DNA of 64,000 nt, from NCBI GenBank assembly GCA_934426825.1, contig CAKRYI010000001.1:434001-498000 (forward strand), read 5' to 3'. Under the pieces are notes generated by a model. That model made no database searches. It saw only the letters and a program-made list of their open reading frames with translations, and was not told the DNA's origin. The stretch is from an uncultured Acetatifactor sp. GTDB taxonomy: Bacteria; Bacillota; Clostridia; Lachnospirales; Lachnospiraceae. Each line of letters begins with the position of its first letter. The first letter of the stretch is position 1. The position numbers and the translations under genes were made by a program. Positions 27,683 through 37,462 of the stretch are shown in pieces.

Positions 27683-29758
27683 CTATTTCTTTTCTTCCGC
27701 TTTATTCGTTACATAGCCGCACTGCTCATTCATGCAGACTAATTTATTGCCTTTTTCCAAAAGCATTTCGCCGCATTTCGGGCATTTCTCTCCCGACGGC
27801 TTCTGCCATACCATGAAATCACAGTCCGGATTGCCGATACAGCCGTAATACTTTCTTCCCTTTTTGGTCTTTTTCAGCACAATATCCTTGCCGCACTTCG
27901 GACATGCCACGCCGATTTTTTCAAAATATGGCTTGGTATTGCGGCACTCCGGGAATCCGGGGCAGGCAAGGAAACGTCCGTGAGGTCCGTACTTAATCAC
28001 CATCTGTCTGCCGCACAACTCACAGACCTCATCCGAAACCTCATCCGCAATGGTGACCTCCGCCAAATCCTTCTCAGCATTTTTAACCGCCTCGTCCAAA
28101 TCGGGGTAGAAATTCTCGATAATGGTTTTCCACTTCACGCTTCCCTCTTCCACGCCGTCCAACAACGCTTCCATGTTCGCCGTGAAATTCACGTCCACGA
28201 TGGAGGGGAACGCCTCCTTCATCATGCGGTTCACCACTTCTCCCAGTTCCGTCACATAAATATTTTTATTTTCTTTTGTCACATACCTTCTCGCCAGTAT
28301 GGTGGTGATGGTGGGGGCATAGGTACTGGGGCGTCCGATACCAAGTTCCTCCAAGGCACGCACCAGTGACGCCTCGGTGTAATGTGCGGGGGGCTGGGTG
28401 AAATGCTGTTTTGCGTCAAAGGACTCAAATTCCAGCACGCTGTCCTGATTCAGTTCGCCGCTCAGTATGTTTTCTTCCTCCTTGTCGTCCTCCTGAATGT
28501 ATACGCTCATAAAGCCGTCAAACGTCATTTTGGACGCCGCCATTGTGAAAATCCGGTCTTTTGCCTGTATTTTCACGGAGGTGGTCTCATATTTTGCCGG
28601 ACTCATGCGGCTTGCCACAAACCGTTTCCAAATCAACTGATACAGACGGAACAAATCTCTGGGTAACTGTTCCTTAACCGCCACCGGAATACGGTTTAAA
28701 TCCGTGGGGCGGATTGCCTCATGCGCATCCTGTATCTTCTGGCTCTTCTTTTTCTCGGCAGAAATTCCCGCCTCATACTCGGAACCGTACTGGGACTCGA
28801 TAAAGTTCTTCGCCATCAGCTCCGCTTCCTCGGATACACGGGTGGAATCGGTACGAAGATAAGTAATCAGACCGACGGTTCCCTCACCCTTGATATCCAC
28901 ACCCTCGTACAACTGCTGCGCAAGACGCATGGTTTTCTGGGTGGAGAAATTAAGCACCTTGCTGGCCTCCTGCTGCAGGGTTGAGGTGGTAAACGGCAGG
29001 GGCGCCTTTTTGATACGCTCTCCACTCTTAATATCCGTCACCTTGAAACTTGCGTTTTTCAGGCTCTGCATAATAGCATCCGCCTGCTCCTTGTTGGCAA
29101 TGCCCTGCTTTTTGTCCACCGTTCCGTAATACTTTGCCGTAATGGGTTTCTTTTCTCCCTTTACTTTCAGGTTGGTATCCAACGTCCAGTATTCCTCCGG
29201 GATAAAGGCGTTAATCTCTTCCTCCCTGTCGCAGATAATACGGAGAGCAACGGACTGCACTCTTCCGGCGCTCAGTCCCCTTTTAATCTTCGCCCAAAGG
29301 AGCGGAGAAATGCGGTAACCCACCATACGGTCCAGTGCACGGCGCGCCTGCTGGGCGTCCACCAGATTCATATTGATTTCTCTCGGATGCTTCAAAGACT
29401 CCTTCACCGCATTCTTGGTAATCTCGTTAAATGTAATACGATATACTTTTTTGTCCTCCAACTTCAAAGCATAATACAAATGCCATGAAATTGCCTCTCC
29501 CTCGCGGTCCGGGTCGGTTGCAAGATAAATCTTTTCTGCCTTCTTTACCTCTTTTCTGAGGTTTGCCAGAATGTCTCCCTTTCCGCGGATGGTAATATAT
29601 TTCGGCTCATAGTCATGCTCCACATCAATGCCGAGGCGGCTCTTGGGCAAATCCCTCACATGCCCGTTGCTGGCTGCCACTTCATAATTCGAGCCCAGAA
29701 ACTTTTTAATTGTTTTCACCTTAGCAGGTGACTCCACTATCACCAGATACTTTGCCAT
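27683..29758 (-). CDS. topA: DNA topoisomerase I (type IA)
   Basis: TopA relaxes negative supercoils by single-strand passage. The 691-residue product has the N-terminal Toprim domain (MAKYLVIVESPAKVKTI, DPDREGEAISWHL), the catalytic Tyr region TVGLITYLRTDSTRVS, and helical domains to about residue 570. C-terminal zinc ribbons contain CELCGRQM, CPKCGKDI and CPKCGEML pairs. I chose the ATG at 29758, since the two preceding codons begin with TTG. A promoter and a terminator bracket the gene, so it is probably transcribed on its own. Confidence 0.97.
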   Translation of the reverse strand: MAKYLVIVESPAKVKTIKKFLGSNYEVAASNGHVRDLPKSRLGIDVEHDYEPKYITIRGKGDILANLRKEVKKAEKIYLATDPDREGEAISWHLYYALKLEDKKVYRITFNEITKNAVKESLKHPREINMNLVDAQQARRALDRMVGYRISPLLWAKIKRGLSAGRVQSVALRIICDREEEINAFIPEEYWTLDTNLKVKGEKKPITAKYYGTVDKKQGIANKEQADAIMQSLKNASFKVTDIKSGERIKKAPLPFTTSTLQQEASKVLNFSTQKTMRLAQQLYEGVDIKGEGTVGLITYLRTDSTRVSEEAELMAKNFIESQYGSEYEAGISAEKKKSQKIQDAHEAIRPTDLNRIPVAVKEQLPRDLFRLYQLIWKRFVASRMSPAKYETTSVKIQAKDRIFTMAASKMTFDGFMSVYIQEDDKEEENILSGELNQDSVLEFESFDAKQHFTQPPAHYTEASLVRALEELGIGRPSTYAPTITTILARRYVTKENKNIYVTELGEVVNRMMKEAFPSIVDVNFTANMEALLDGVEEGSVKWKTIIENFYPDLDEAVKNAEKDLAEVTIADEVSDEVCELCGRQMVIKYGPHGRFLACPGFPECRNTKPYFEKIGVACPKCGKDIVLKKTKKGRKYYGCIGNPDCDFMVWQKPSGEKCPKCGEMLLEKGNKLVCMNEQCGYVTNKAEEKK

Positions 29759-29817
29759 ATCCAATCCCCTTATTTTAAATTCTGCTCTGTTTTCATGTTT
29801 CGAGTGAATCGTGAAAC

Positions 29818-29846
29818 ACTATACACCAAAAAATTATTGTGCGCAA
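29818..29846 (-). promoter_or_regulatory. Candidate topA promoter
   Basis: TTGCGC (29846-29841) and TATAGT (29823-29818) on the minus strand are 17 bases apart, about 60 bases upstream of the topA ATG. This is a good vegetative match. Confidence 0.6.
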
Positions 29847-29887
29847 GCAGTTTTTCGGAAATTCACAAAAAGTTATGATTTCAGGCA

Positions 29888-29930
29888 ACAAAAAATGCCG
29901 ACAACCATTCACATGGTTTCAGCACTTTTA
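29888..29930 (-). terminator. Intrinsic terminator after tRNA-Glu
   Basis: On the sense strand a stem with inner AACCAT/ATGGTT pairs and outer TGC/GCA pairs is followed by TTTTTTG. It lies about 30 bases after the tRNA 3' end and before the topA promoter, so it closes the tRNA transcript. Confidence 0.75.
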
Positions 29931-29958
29931 AGGGTTGGGCTATTCTGTTAAGAATAAG

Positions 29959-30030
29959 CAGCTGATAGGGGAATCGAACCCCTGTTTTCGCCGTGAGAGG
30001 GCGACGTCTTAACCGCTTGACCAATCAGCC
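29959..30030 (-). tRNA. tRNA-Glu (anticodon CUC)
   Basis: The 72-base sequence folds as a standard cloverleaf. The acceptor is GGCTGAT/ATCAGCT, and the D stem is GTC/GAC around AAGCGGTTAA. The anticodon stem TCGCC/GGCGA has loop CTCTCAC, giving anticodon CUC. The T arm is AGGGG TTCGATT CCCCT. The discriminator is G, and CCA is not encoded. It decodes GAG codons; a UUC isoacceptor must lie elsewhere. Confidence 0.95.
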
Positions 30031-30085
30031 ATAAGCAAGTCTCATTCTGTGAAACTTATTTGTCCCGCATCAACGGTACTTGCTT

Positions 30086-30114
30086 ATAATAATATAACTT
30101 GAAACAAATTGCAA
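30086..30114 (-). promoter_or_regulatory. Candidate tRNA-Glu promoter
   Basis: TTGCAA (30114-30109) and TATTAT (30091-30086) on the minus strand are 17 bases apart, about 55 bases before the tRNA 5' end, within the gap after polC. The tRNA probably has its own promoter. Confidence 0.6.
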
Positions 30115-30158
30115 GTATTTTTTTAAAAATTTCTACAATTTTTGATTATTTGTGCACT

Positions 30159-33100
30159 TTATACAAAATCAAACAGGCTAATCTGGTTTGATTCAGGCAG
30201 ATTTCCTAACAGATTCATGGAATCCATCAGCTCAATGACCGTCTTGGAAACCTTGGTCCGCTGTCGGAAATCGTCTTTGGAGAGGAACGGCCCGTCCTTC
30301 GCCGCCTCCACAATGGCATCCGCCGCCTTCTCTCCCAGTCCGTCAATACTGTTAAGGGACGGCATGAGTTTTCCGTCCACAATCTGGAAGGAGCGGGACT
30401 GCGCCCGGAAAATATCAATGGGTTCAAATTCAAAGCCTCTGGCATACATTTCCTGTACCACACGCATATCACTCAAAGCGTCCTTTTCCTTATTGGAAAG
30501 GGTATCCTGACGCTTTTTGTAATCCGCCATAATGCTCTCTAGGTGCTTCTGCCCCTGACACATGATTTCGTAGGAGAAAGCCTTGGCACGGATACTGAAA
30601 AAGGCTCCGTAATATGCTAACGGATAGTGAATCTTGCAGTAGGCGATTCTCCACGCCATCATAACGTATGCCGCCGCATGCGCCTTCGGGAACATATACT
30701 CAATCTTCTGGCAGGACTCAATGTACCACTCCGGCACATCATGCGCCCGCATATCCTCTTTCCACTCTTCCCACTGCCCGCATCTTCCCTTCGCCACCAT
30801 GCCCTTACGGACAGCCTCCATGATTTTGAAGGATTTCTCCGGCTCCACTCCCATCTGAATCAGGTAAAGCATAATGTCGTCACGGGTACAGATTGCCGTG
30901 GAAATGGTTGCCACGCCGCTCATAATCAAATCCTGCGCATTGCCCAGCCACACGTTGGTTCCGTGGGAAAGTCCGGAAATCCGCACCAAATCCGAAAATG
31001 CCTTCGGTTTGGCATCGATAACCATCTGCATAGCGAAGTCTGTACCAAACTCCGGAATGCCCAGCGCTCCCAACTTTGTTCCGCCTATCTGGTCAGGCGT
31101 GATTCCCAAAGCGTCCGTGTTCTGGAACAGGGACATAACATCCTGTCCGTCCAACGGAATCGTAACCGGGTCCACCCCCGTCATATCCTGCAACATACGA
31201 ATCATGGTCGGATCATCGTGTCCGAGAATATCCAATTTCAACAGGTTGTGGTCGATGGAGTGATAGTCAAAGTGTGTCGTTATGGTATCTGTCGTCATAT
31301 CGTTTGCCGGATGCTGTACCGGGGTAAAGGAGTTGATGTCCTGCCCCAAAGGCAGTACCACGATACCGCCGGGGTGCTGTCCCGTGCTTCGTCTGACGCC
31401 GGTGCACCCTTGGGTAATCCGGTTGATTTCGCTGGTTCTCTTGTGAACCCCGCGCTCCTCAAAATAGTTTTTCACATAACCGAACGCCGTTTTATCCGCC
31501 AGCGTTGCAATGGTTCCCGCGCGGAAGGTCTGACCGGCTCCGAAAATAACCTCCGTGTACTTATGCGCCTTGGACTGATACTCACCGGAAAAGTTAAGGT
31601 CAATATCCGGCTCCTTGTCTCCCTTAAATCCGAGGAATGTCTCAAAAGGAATGTCAAAGCCGTCCTTGTGCAGCTTTTCCCCACAGACCGGACACATTTT
31701 GTCCGGCATATCAATACCCGCCTTGCCGGCGTACGCCTTCACATCATCCTCGTCAAAATCCACATAGTGGCACTTGCTGCAATAATAATGGGGACTTAGC
31801 GGATTGACCTCCGTAATTCCCGCCATGGTTGCCACAAACGAACTTCCGACGGAACCACGGGAACCTACCAGATACCCGTCCTCCACCGACTTCCACACCA
31901 GTTTCTGGGCAATGATATACATCACGGCAAATCCGTTGGTGATAATGGAATGAAGCTCTTTTTCCAGTCTCGCCTCTACAATCCGGGGCAAATCCGGTCC
32001 ATAAATCTCATGTGCCCTGTCGTAACAGATTTTCGTCAGGGTCTTGTCACTGTCCGCAATGACGGGAGGACATTTATCCGGCCGCACCGGGGAAATGGTT
32101 TCTATCATATCCGCAATCATATTGGTGTTGGTAATGACAATTTCCTTTGCCTTATCGCTGCCGAGATAGGCAAACTCCTCCAGCATTTCCTCCGTGGTAT
32201 GTAAAAAGAGGGGTGCCTGATTATCCGCATCATCAAAGCCCTTGCCTGCCATGATAATACGGCGGTATACCTCATCCTCCGGGTCGAGGAAATGAACGTC
32301 GCAGGTAGCCACCACCGGTTTGTGGAACTGCTCTCCCAGCGCCACGATTCTGCGGTTGACATTCTGAATATCCTCCACCGAATTAATGGTCCGCACCTTT
32401 TCCGATTCAATCATAAAACGGTTGTTTCCCACCGGCTGGATTTCCAAATAATCATAGAAATTGACCAGTCTTGCAATCTGTGCGTCAGATTGCCCGTCCA
32501 AAAGTGCGCGGTACAGCTCTCCCGCCTCGCAGGCGCTTCCTAAAATCAGTCCTTCCCTGTATTTTAAAATCAGACTTTTCGGAATACGGGGTCTTTTATT
32601 ATAGTAGGTTAAATGAGACTGCGAAACAAGGCGGTATAAATTGATGCGCCCCAAATCATTTTTTGCAAGAATAATGGCATGATAGGTCGGCATTTTCTTC
32701 ACCGCTTCCACGCTGTCCGCTCCCAGCGCATTGACCTGCGTCAGTGTTGTAATCTGCTCCTCATCAAAGGTCTTTACAAACTTTACAAAAATATGTGCCG
32801 TTGCCTCCGCATCATCCACCGCACGGTGATGGTTTTCCAACGAAATCCCCAGCGTTTTCGCCACCGCATCCAGTGTATGCTTCGCCTGATGCGGCAGTAA
32901 TACTCTGGAAATTCCAACCGTGTCAACGTAAGTGAAATCGGTGGGATAGCCCAGTCTGCGGCAGTTTTCCATAATGAAACTCATATCGAAGCTGGCATTA
33001 TGCGCCACCATGACACAGCCCTCGCAAAACTCCAGAAACTGCGGCAGAATCACATCTATCATAGGGGAATCCATAACCATATCGTCACGGATGCTTGTAA

Positions 33101-34730
33101 GTTTCTCGATTTCAAAAGGAATCGGCACATCCGGATTCACAAAGGTGGAATAACGGTCCACAATCTCCCCGCCGGAAACCTTCACCGCACCGATTTCAAT
33201 GATGCGGTTGTTCACCGGGGAAAATCCGGTGGTCTCGATGTCGAACACCACAAAATCGCCGTGGGTGTCCTGCCCTCTGTCATTGGTGACAATCTCCTTT
33301 AAGTCATCCACCAGATACGCCTCGACGCCGTATATAATTTTAAAGAAATCCTGCTTATCGGGGTTCTCCTCCCCCGCTTCCTTCCGCTTGGTTTTCTCTG
33401 CCTTCCACAAATCGTCCCATACATGGTTGGCATCCGTAAAACTCTGCACCACTCCGTGGTCTGTGATGGCAATGGCCCTGTGTCCCCACTTATAGGCACG
33501 CTTTACAATGTCCTTTGCCTCCGACACGCCGTCCATATCACTCATCTTGGTATGGCAGTGCAGTTCCACTCTCTTATAGGGAGAGGTGTCCGCACGGCTG
33601 GACGTGAAATCCGGAATTTTCTTGATGCCGGCAATGGAGCCGATGGTCAGTTCATGGTCGAACTTGTCCACCATACAGATACCTTTTACTTTGATAAAGG
33701 CTCCCGGCTTGATTCCGGCGGTAATCTCCTCCACCTGATCGTTTCTGGCAAACATTTTCACCGTTATGGTATCCGTAAAATCCGTAATATCAAAAATAAT
33801 AATCGTCTTTTCGTTCTTGATTTCCCGCTTGTCTAAACTGATAACCTTACCGCGGATGACAACTTCTCCCATCTCACCGATAATGTCCTCAATCTTCATG
33901 GCATCTTCCTCAAAATCCCTGCCATAAAGTACATCCGGATTGTCGGAACGCTTCACGCCGCGAAAAGAATCGCCGCCGCGCCGAAACTCTCTTTTGCCCG
34001 AAAAGCCTCCCTTGTTGCCTCTGTCGGCACCGCCTGCTCCTTCCGTGTGTCTGACCGGCTCCGGTTTTTTCTCGCCGGGCGCTGCATTTGGGGACGCGGG
34101 CGCTCCCTGCGGCATACTTTCCCCGTCGGCACCGTTTTCTCCGTCACTGCCTTTTACGCGGTCATAGATTTCCGCCACCTTCATCTGGATTTTCAGCGCC
34201 TCATCCTCGGCAAATCTGCCTTCCTCCGCCTCTCTGTATTGCACCTGTATGGCAACATTAAAGCCGCACCGCTCCACCAGAATTTTCTCCATCACACGGA
34301 TTAATTCCTCTTCCTTGCTGCGGTTCAAAACGGTATCGTCCACCGTCATTACCATTTTCGTTGTCTCCGGGAACGTGACATTTGCCGACTTAAAGGCATT
34401 GTATTCAATATGGCTGTATTCCCTTAATTCTGCCAGAATGCTGTCCCCGTATATATCCATCAGTTTTTCCGGATTATACTGGGAGGACAGTTCAAAATGC
34501 TCGTATATTTTAATGATGATATTGGCTTTGGGAAAAAGCTGCCTTTTAATCTGTCCCTCCACTTCCCAGATGTCCTCTTTGAGAATCAGTCTGGTGCTGT
34601 GCAGATACACGCGCAAAAAATCCTTCCGCTTTGTGGCGGAAATTTTTTCCACATCCGTCTGCTCCATAATATCATGAATGGACGAATCCAGTTTTAACGT
34701 GGGAAATACTTCAAAAAATGCTTTTGCCAT
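30159..34730 (-). CDS. polC: DNA polymerase III, Gram-positive alpha subunit PolC
   Basis: PolC is the replicative polymerase of Firmicutes with built-in proofreading. The 1523-residue product has an N-terminal domain and a low-complexity Gly/Glu/Ala linker (about 195-270). An OB fold lies near 290-370, and a PHP domain begins VELHCHTKMSDMDGVS. An inserted DnaQ-type exonuclease has VVFDIETTGFSPVNNRI. The polymerase core includes PDIDLNFSGEYQSKAHKYTE and GSRGSVGSSFVA, and the protein ends ISLFDFV, resembling a beta-clamp contact. The length is slightly above the usual 1430-1460 because of the linker. It follows ispG closely and may be cotranscribed. Confidence 0.97.
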   Translation of the reverse strand: MAKAFFEVFPTLKLDSSIHDIMEQTDVEKISATKRKDFLRVYLHSTRLILKEDIWEVEGQIKRQLFPKANIIIKIYEHFELSSQYNPEKLMDIYGDSILAELREYSHIEYNAFKSANVTFPETTKMVMTVDDTVLNRSKEEELIRVMEKILVERCGFNVAIQVQYREAEEGRFAEDEALKIQMKVAEIYDRVKGSDGENGADGESMPQGAPASPNAAPGEKKPEPVRHTEGAGGADRGNKGGFSGKREFRRGGDSFRGVKRSDNPDVLYGRDFEEDAMKIEDIIGEMGEVVIRGKVISLDKREIKNEKTIIIFDITDFTDTITVKMFARNDQVEEITAGIKPGAFIKVKGICMVDKFDHELTIGSIAGIKKIPDFTSSRADTSPYKRVELHCHTKMSDMDGVSEAKDIVKRAYKWGHRAIAITDHGVVQSFTDANHVWDDLWKAEKTKRKEAGEENPDKQDFFKIIYGVEAYLVDDLKEIVTNDRGQDTHGDFVVFDIETTGFSPVNNRIIEIGAVKVSGGEIVDRYSTFVNPDVPIPFEIEKLTSIRDDMVMDSPMIDVILPQFLEFCEGCVMVAHNASFDMSFIMENCRRLGYPTDFTYVDTVGISRVLLPHQAKHTLDAVAKTLGISLENHHRAVDDAEATAHIFVKFVKTFDEEQITTLTQVNALGADSVEAVKKMPTYHAIILAKNDLGRINLYRLVSQSHLTYYNKRPRIPKSLILKYREGLILGSACEAGELYRALLDGQSDAQIARLVNFYDYLEIQPVGNNRFMIESEKVRTINSVEDIQNVNRRIVALGEQFHKPVVATCDVHFLDPEDEVYRRIIMAGKGFDDADNQAPLFLHTTEEMLEEFAYLGSDKAKEIVITNTNMIADMIETISPVRPDKCPPVIADSDKTLTKICYDRAHEIYGPDLPRIVEARLEKELHSIITNGFAVMYIIAQKLVWKSVEDGYLVGSRGSVGSSFVATMAGITEVNPLSPHYYCSKCHYVDFDEDDVKAYAGKAGIDMPDKMCPVCGEKLHKDGFDIPFETFLGFKGDKEPDIDLNFSGEYQSKAHKYTEVIFGAGQTFRAGTIATLADKTAFGYVKNYFEERGVHKRTSEINRITQGCTGVRRSTGQHPGGIVVLPLGQDINSFTPVQHPANDMTTDTITTHFDYHSIDHNLLKLDILGHDDPTMIRMLQDMTGVDPVTIPLDGQDVMSLFQNTDALGITPDQIGGTKLGALGIPEFGTDFAMQMVIDAKPKAFSDLVRISGLSHGTNVWLGNAQDLIMSGVATISTAICTRDDIMLYLIQMGVEPEKSFKIMEAVRKGMVAKGRCGQWEEWKEDMRAHDVPEWYIESCQKIEYMFPKAHAAAYVMMAWRIAYCKIHYPLAYYGAFFSIRAKAFSYEIMCQGQKHLESIMADYKKRQDTLSNKEKDALSDMRVVQEMYARGFEFEPIDIFRAQSRSFQIVDGKLMPSLNSIDGLGEKAADAIVEAAKDGPFLSKDDFRQRTKVSKTVIELMDSMNLLGNLPESNQISLFDFV

Positions 34731-34741
34731 CTATCCTTCAC

Positions 34742-35809
34742 CTAATTCCAATGTTCCAGTTCCTCTTTTAGTACCTCTAAAAGCTGATTTTCCGGTACTT
34801 TTCGGATAATCTCACCCTTTTTAATCAAAAGGCCTTCTCCGATTCCGCCTGCAATTCCCAAATCAGCCTCCTTTGCCTCACCGGGGCCGTTCACTGCGCA
34901 GCCCATCACGGCAACCTTAATATCCAACGGGTAGTCTTCCACCAGCTTTTCCACTTTGGACGCCAGCCCGATTAAATCAATCTGCGTTCTGCCGCAGGTA
35001 GGACAGGACACCACCTCAATGCCGCCCTTGCGAAGTCCAAGGGTTCGCAGAATCAGCTTTGCAGACTTGATTTCCTCCACGGGATTGCCGGTCAGTGATA
35101 CACGGATGGTATCACCGATGCCCTGACTTAAAATCAGTGCGAGTCCGATGGCGGATTTGATATTTCCGCTGTTTACCGTTCCCGACTCCGTAATACCCAC
35201 ATGGAGAGGGTATACGGTTTTGCCGGCCAACAGTTCATGCGCTCTCACACACATAAGCACGTCGGAGGACTTAATACTGATGACCAGATTGTCGTATCCC
35301 ATATCCTCTATCATGTGCACCTTATCCAGCGCACTCTCCACAATGCCCTCCGCGGTCACTCCGTGGTATTTTTCCACCAACTGCTTTTCCAAAGAACCGC
35401 TGTTTACGCCGACACGTATGGGAATATTGCGCTCTTTTGCCACGTCCACCACCGCTTTTACCTTCTCGATGCTGCCGATATTGCCGGGGTTAATGCGGAT
35501 TTTGTCCGCACCGTTTTCCATAGCCGCAATCGCCATTTTATAATCAAAATGAATATCTGCCACCAAGGGGATGTGAATCTCTTTTTTTATCTGCGCAATC
35601 GCCTTTGCCGCCTCCATGTTGGGTACGGTACAGCGGATAATCTCACATCCGGCACGCTCCAACTCCAGTATCTGCGCCACGGTAGCCGCAACATCCTCTG
35701 TTTTGGTATTTGTCATGGACTGAATGGCTATGGGGTTGCCGCCGCCGATTTTTACATCTCCGATTTGAATGACTTTGGTTCTTTCACGATAGGTATTGGT
35801 TGTATTCAT
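34742..35809 (-). CDS. ispG: 4-hydroxy-3-methylbut-2-enyl diphosphate synthase IspG
   Basis: IspG (GcpE) makes HMBPP in the MEP isoprenoid pathway using a 4Fe-4S cluster. The 355-residue product has the TIM-barrel domain (IGDVKIGGGNPIAIQSMTNT, LVADIHFDYKMAI). The C-terminal cluster Cys residues are in SCPTCGRTQIDL and MGCAVNGPGEA. I chose the ATG at 35809; a TTG seven codons upstream is the alternative. It ends 11 bases before polC. The ispG-polC pair is common in Clostridia, though dxr and rseP are not next to it here. Confidence 0.96.
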   Translation of the reverse strand: MNTTNTYRERTKVIQIGDVKIGGGNPIAIQSMTNTKTEDVAATVAQILELERAGCEIIRCTVPNMEAAKAIAQIKKEIHIPLVADIHFDYKMAIAAMENGADKIRINPGNIGSIEKVKAVVDVAKERNIPIRVGVNSGSLEKQLVEKYHGVTAEGIVESALDKVHMIEDMGYDNLVISIKSSDVLMCVRAHELLAGKTVYPLHVGITESGTVNSGNIKSAIGLALILSQGIGDTIRVSLTGNPVEEIKSAKLILRTLGLRKGGIEVVSCPTCGRTQIDLIGLASKVEKLVEDYPLDIKVAVMGCAVNGPGEAKEADLGIAGGIGEGLLIKKGEIIRKVPENQLLEVLKEELEHWN

Positions 35810-35835
35810 CGCTTCGCTCACTTTTCTCAATTTTT

Positions 35836-35956
35836 CTTTTCAGTTGCCCCAAACTCGAAAAGCACACCGCTTCGCGGTGTACGTGCTTCACGCTTTCTTT
35901 TCAGGGCATACAACACTCGAAAAGCACACCGCTCCGCGGTGTACGTGCTTCGCGCT
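35836..35956. repeat. Two tandem 60-bp palindromic repeats between dprA and ispG
   Basis: Two copies, 35836-35894 and 35897-35956, are nearly identical from CTTTTCAG through ACTCGAAAAGCACACCGC to GTGCTTCnCGCT. Each holds a perfect stem ACACCGC/GCGGTGT and a partial outer stem AAGC/GCTT. The copies differ mainly by one loop base and a one-base length change. They are non-coding and resemble REP-like intergenic elements. Confidence 0.8.
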
Positions 35957-35970
35957 CCCGCTTTTCTCGT

Positions 35971-36032
35971 TAACATATCGTTGAAAATCAAATGTCGCCT
36001 TCGGCGCCGCTTGATTTTCTTCCGATATGTTA
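35971..36032. repeat. 62-base nested inverted repeat between dprA and ispG
   Basis: Three nested stems share one axis: TAACATATCG/CGATATGTTA (10 bp), GAAAATCAA/TTGATTTTC (9 bp) and CGCC/GGCG closing a TTC loop. No T-run follows on either strand. It may be a folded RNA element, a structured terminator remnant or a small non-autonomous mobile palindrome, lying between the dprA stop and the ispG start. Confidence 0.75.
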
Positions 36033-36088
36033 CATTATAAATGATTTGGGGAAATGTGCAAGGGTGAGAAGTCCTCAGTTTTTTCTTC

Positions 36089-37462
36089 TCACCGTCTGCT
36101 GTAGTATCCGGGACTGACCTGAACGGTATACTTTTCCATACAAAGCTTCATCAGGAGAGGATTCAACGTCATAACTGTGTATTTCCCCTGCAACTTATGC
36201 AATATCTGTTCTACAGACATGGGGGTAAAATCCAGTATCTGATAAATTTGCCGTAACTGCGGTGACAACCGTTCTCCCGTTTCCATTCCCATCTCTGTTC
36301 CGGTCTTTCTTTCCTCTCCATTCTCCGGCTCTGTCTTTATCACCGTCCTTGATTTTGTTCCCGTCCCGGTTTTTGCCTCCGCCCTTGTTCTCGTTCCCAT
36401 TCCGCTTTCCGGCACCGCTCCTGTCATTGCGCCAGTCTCTGCCCCCGCCAAAAGATTCTGTCGAAGCACTTTGGTGCTTTGCAGGTTTTTCAGTTCCTCC
36501 AAAAAATCTGCCGGCGAAAGAAAGATCTCCGCCCCCTGCTTTACCAGCCGGTTGCAGCCGTCACTCAGCCGGTCTGTCACTCTCCCCGGAACCACATAGA
36601 CTTCTTTTCCCTGTTCCAGTGCCATATCCACCGTGATGAGTGTGCCGCTCTTTTGGCGTGCCTCCACCACAACCACCACATCTGCCAGTCCACTGACAAT
36701 CCGGTTTCTCGGCGGAAAATTCTGTGCACGGGGCAGCGTTCCCGGCACATAGGCAGACAGTATGCCCCCTTTTTCCTGTAACTGTTCGTAAAGATTCCGA
36801 TTCTGCTTCGGATAACAAATGTCCACGCCGCAGCCCAAAATACCAAAGGAGGTTCCTCCCGCCTCCAGTGCCGCTTTCTGGCTGATTCCGTCAATTCCTC
36901 TCGCCATACCGCTGATGACCTGCACACCGTTTTCTCCGAGCGTTTTTCCCAAGGCTGCTGCCACATAACTTCCATACTCCGAACAATCCCTCGCCCCGAT
37001 TACCGCAACGGACACCCTCTCATCCTCCGGCACTTTTCCCTTGAAAAAAATGGCAAACGGTGCATCTGGAATATTTTTAAGCCGCGTCGGATACTCTGCA
37101 TCCCCCTGCAGCAGAAATCGGATTCCCGCATTGCACATACGCCTGTATTCGCCCTCCAAATCCCACTGTTCCTTATGCTGTTTCACTGTCTGGATGATTC
37201 CCTTTTTACCGACCTGCTCCCATACCTCATCCGGCGCCGTATAAATATTTCGTGCGCCTCCGCAAATTTGCAACAATTTGCCTATAGTATACTTTCCCAC
37301 TCCCGGCAGGTGGCAGAGCCAGTAACAATATACTCTCTCCTCCGAAACTTTTCTTTCCGATTCCGCTTTTTCCTCCGGCTTCTGTTTCTTTTCTCCCCCT
37401 GTATGCGCCTCTGTTCCATCTTCCCAGTCAGATTTTGTCCATTCTCCATCCACTTTTCTCAT
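36089..37462 (-). CDS. dprA: DNA-processing protein DprA
   Basis: DprA loads RecA onto incoming single-stranded DNA during transformation. The product of about 457 residues has an N-terminal SAM-like/HhH region (GVGKYTIGKLLQICGG). The Rossmann-like DprA core carries SGMARGIDGISQKAALEAG, LGCGVDICYP and PPRNRIVSGLADVV. The C-terminal winged helix is LSPQLRQIYQILDF onward. A low-complexity insert of about 45 residues (repeating Thr/Gly/Glu/Arg, such as AEAKTGTGTKSRT) separates the last two. The start is uncertain: the ATG at 37462, the GTG at 37480 or further up at 37522, because ribosome sites are duplicated here. Confidence 0.93.
   Translation of the reverse strand: MRKVDGEWTKSDWEDGTEAHTGGEKKQKPEEKAESERKVSEERVYCYWLCHLPGVGKYTIGKLLQICGGARNIYTAPDEVWEQVGKKGIIQTVKQHKEQWDLEGEYRRMCNAGIRFLLQGDAEYPTRLKNIPDAPFAIFFKGKVPEDERVSVAVIGARDCSEYGSYVAAALGKTLGENGVQVISGMARGIDGISQKAALEAGGTSFGILGCGVDICYPKQNRNLYEQLQEKGGILSAYVPGTLPRAQNFPPRNRIVSGLADVVVVVEARQKSGTLITVDMALEQGKEVYVVPGRVTDRLSDGCNRLVKQGAEIFLSPADFLEELKNLQSTKVLRQNLLAGAETGAMTGAVPESGMGTRTRAEAKTGTGTKSRTVIKTEPENGEERKTGTEMGMETGERLSPQLRQIYQILDFTPMSVEQILHKLQGKYTVMTLNPLLMKLCMEKYTVQVSPGYYSRR

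Noticed and set aside
30627..31799. 390-residue plus-strand frame inside polC
   Set aside because: Shadow of the PolC coding strand; no ribosome site and no recognisable domains.
35836..35956. Possible CRISPR-like array (two 60-bp units)
   Set aside because: Only two units, no spacers, internal palindromes and no cas genes nearby.
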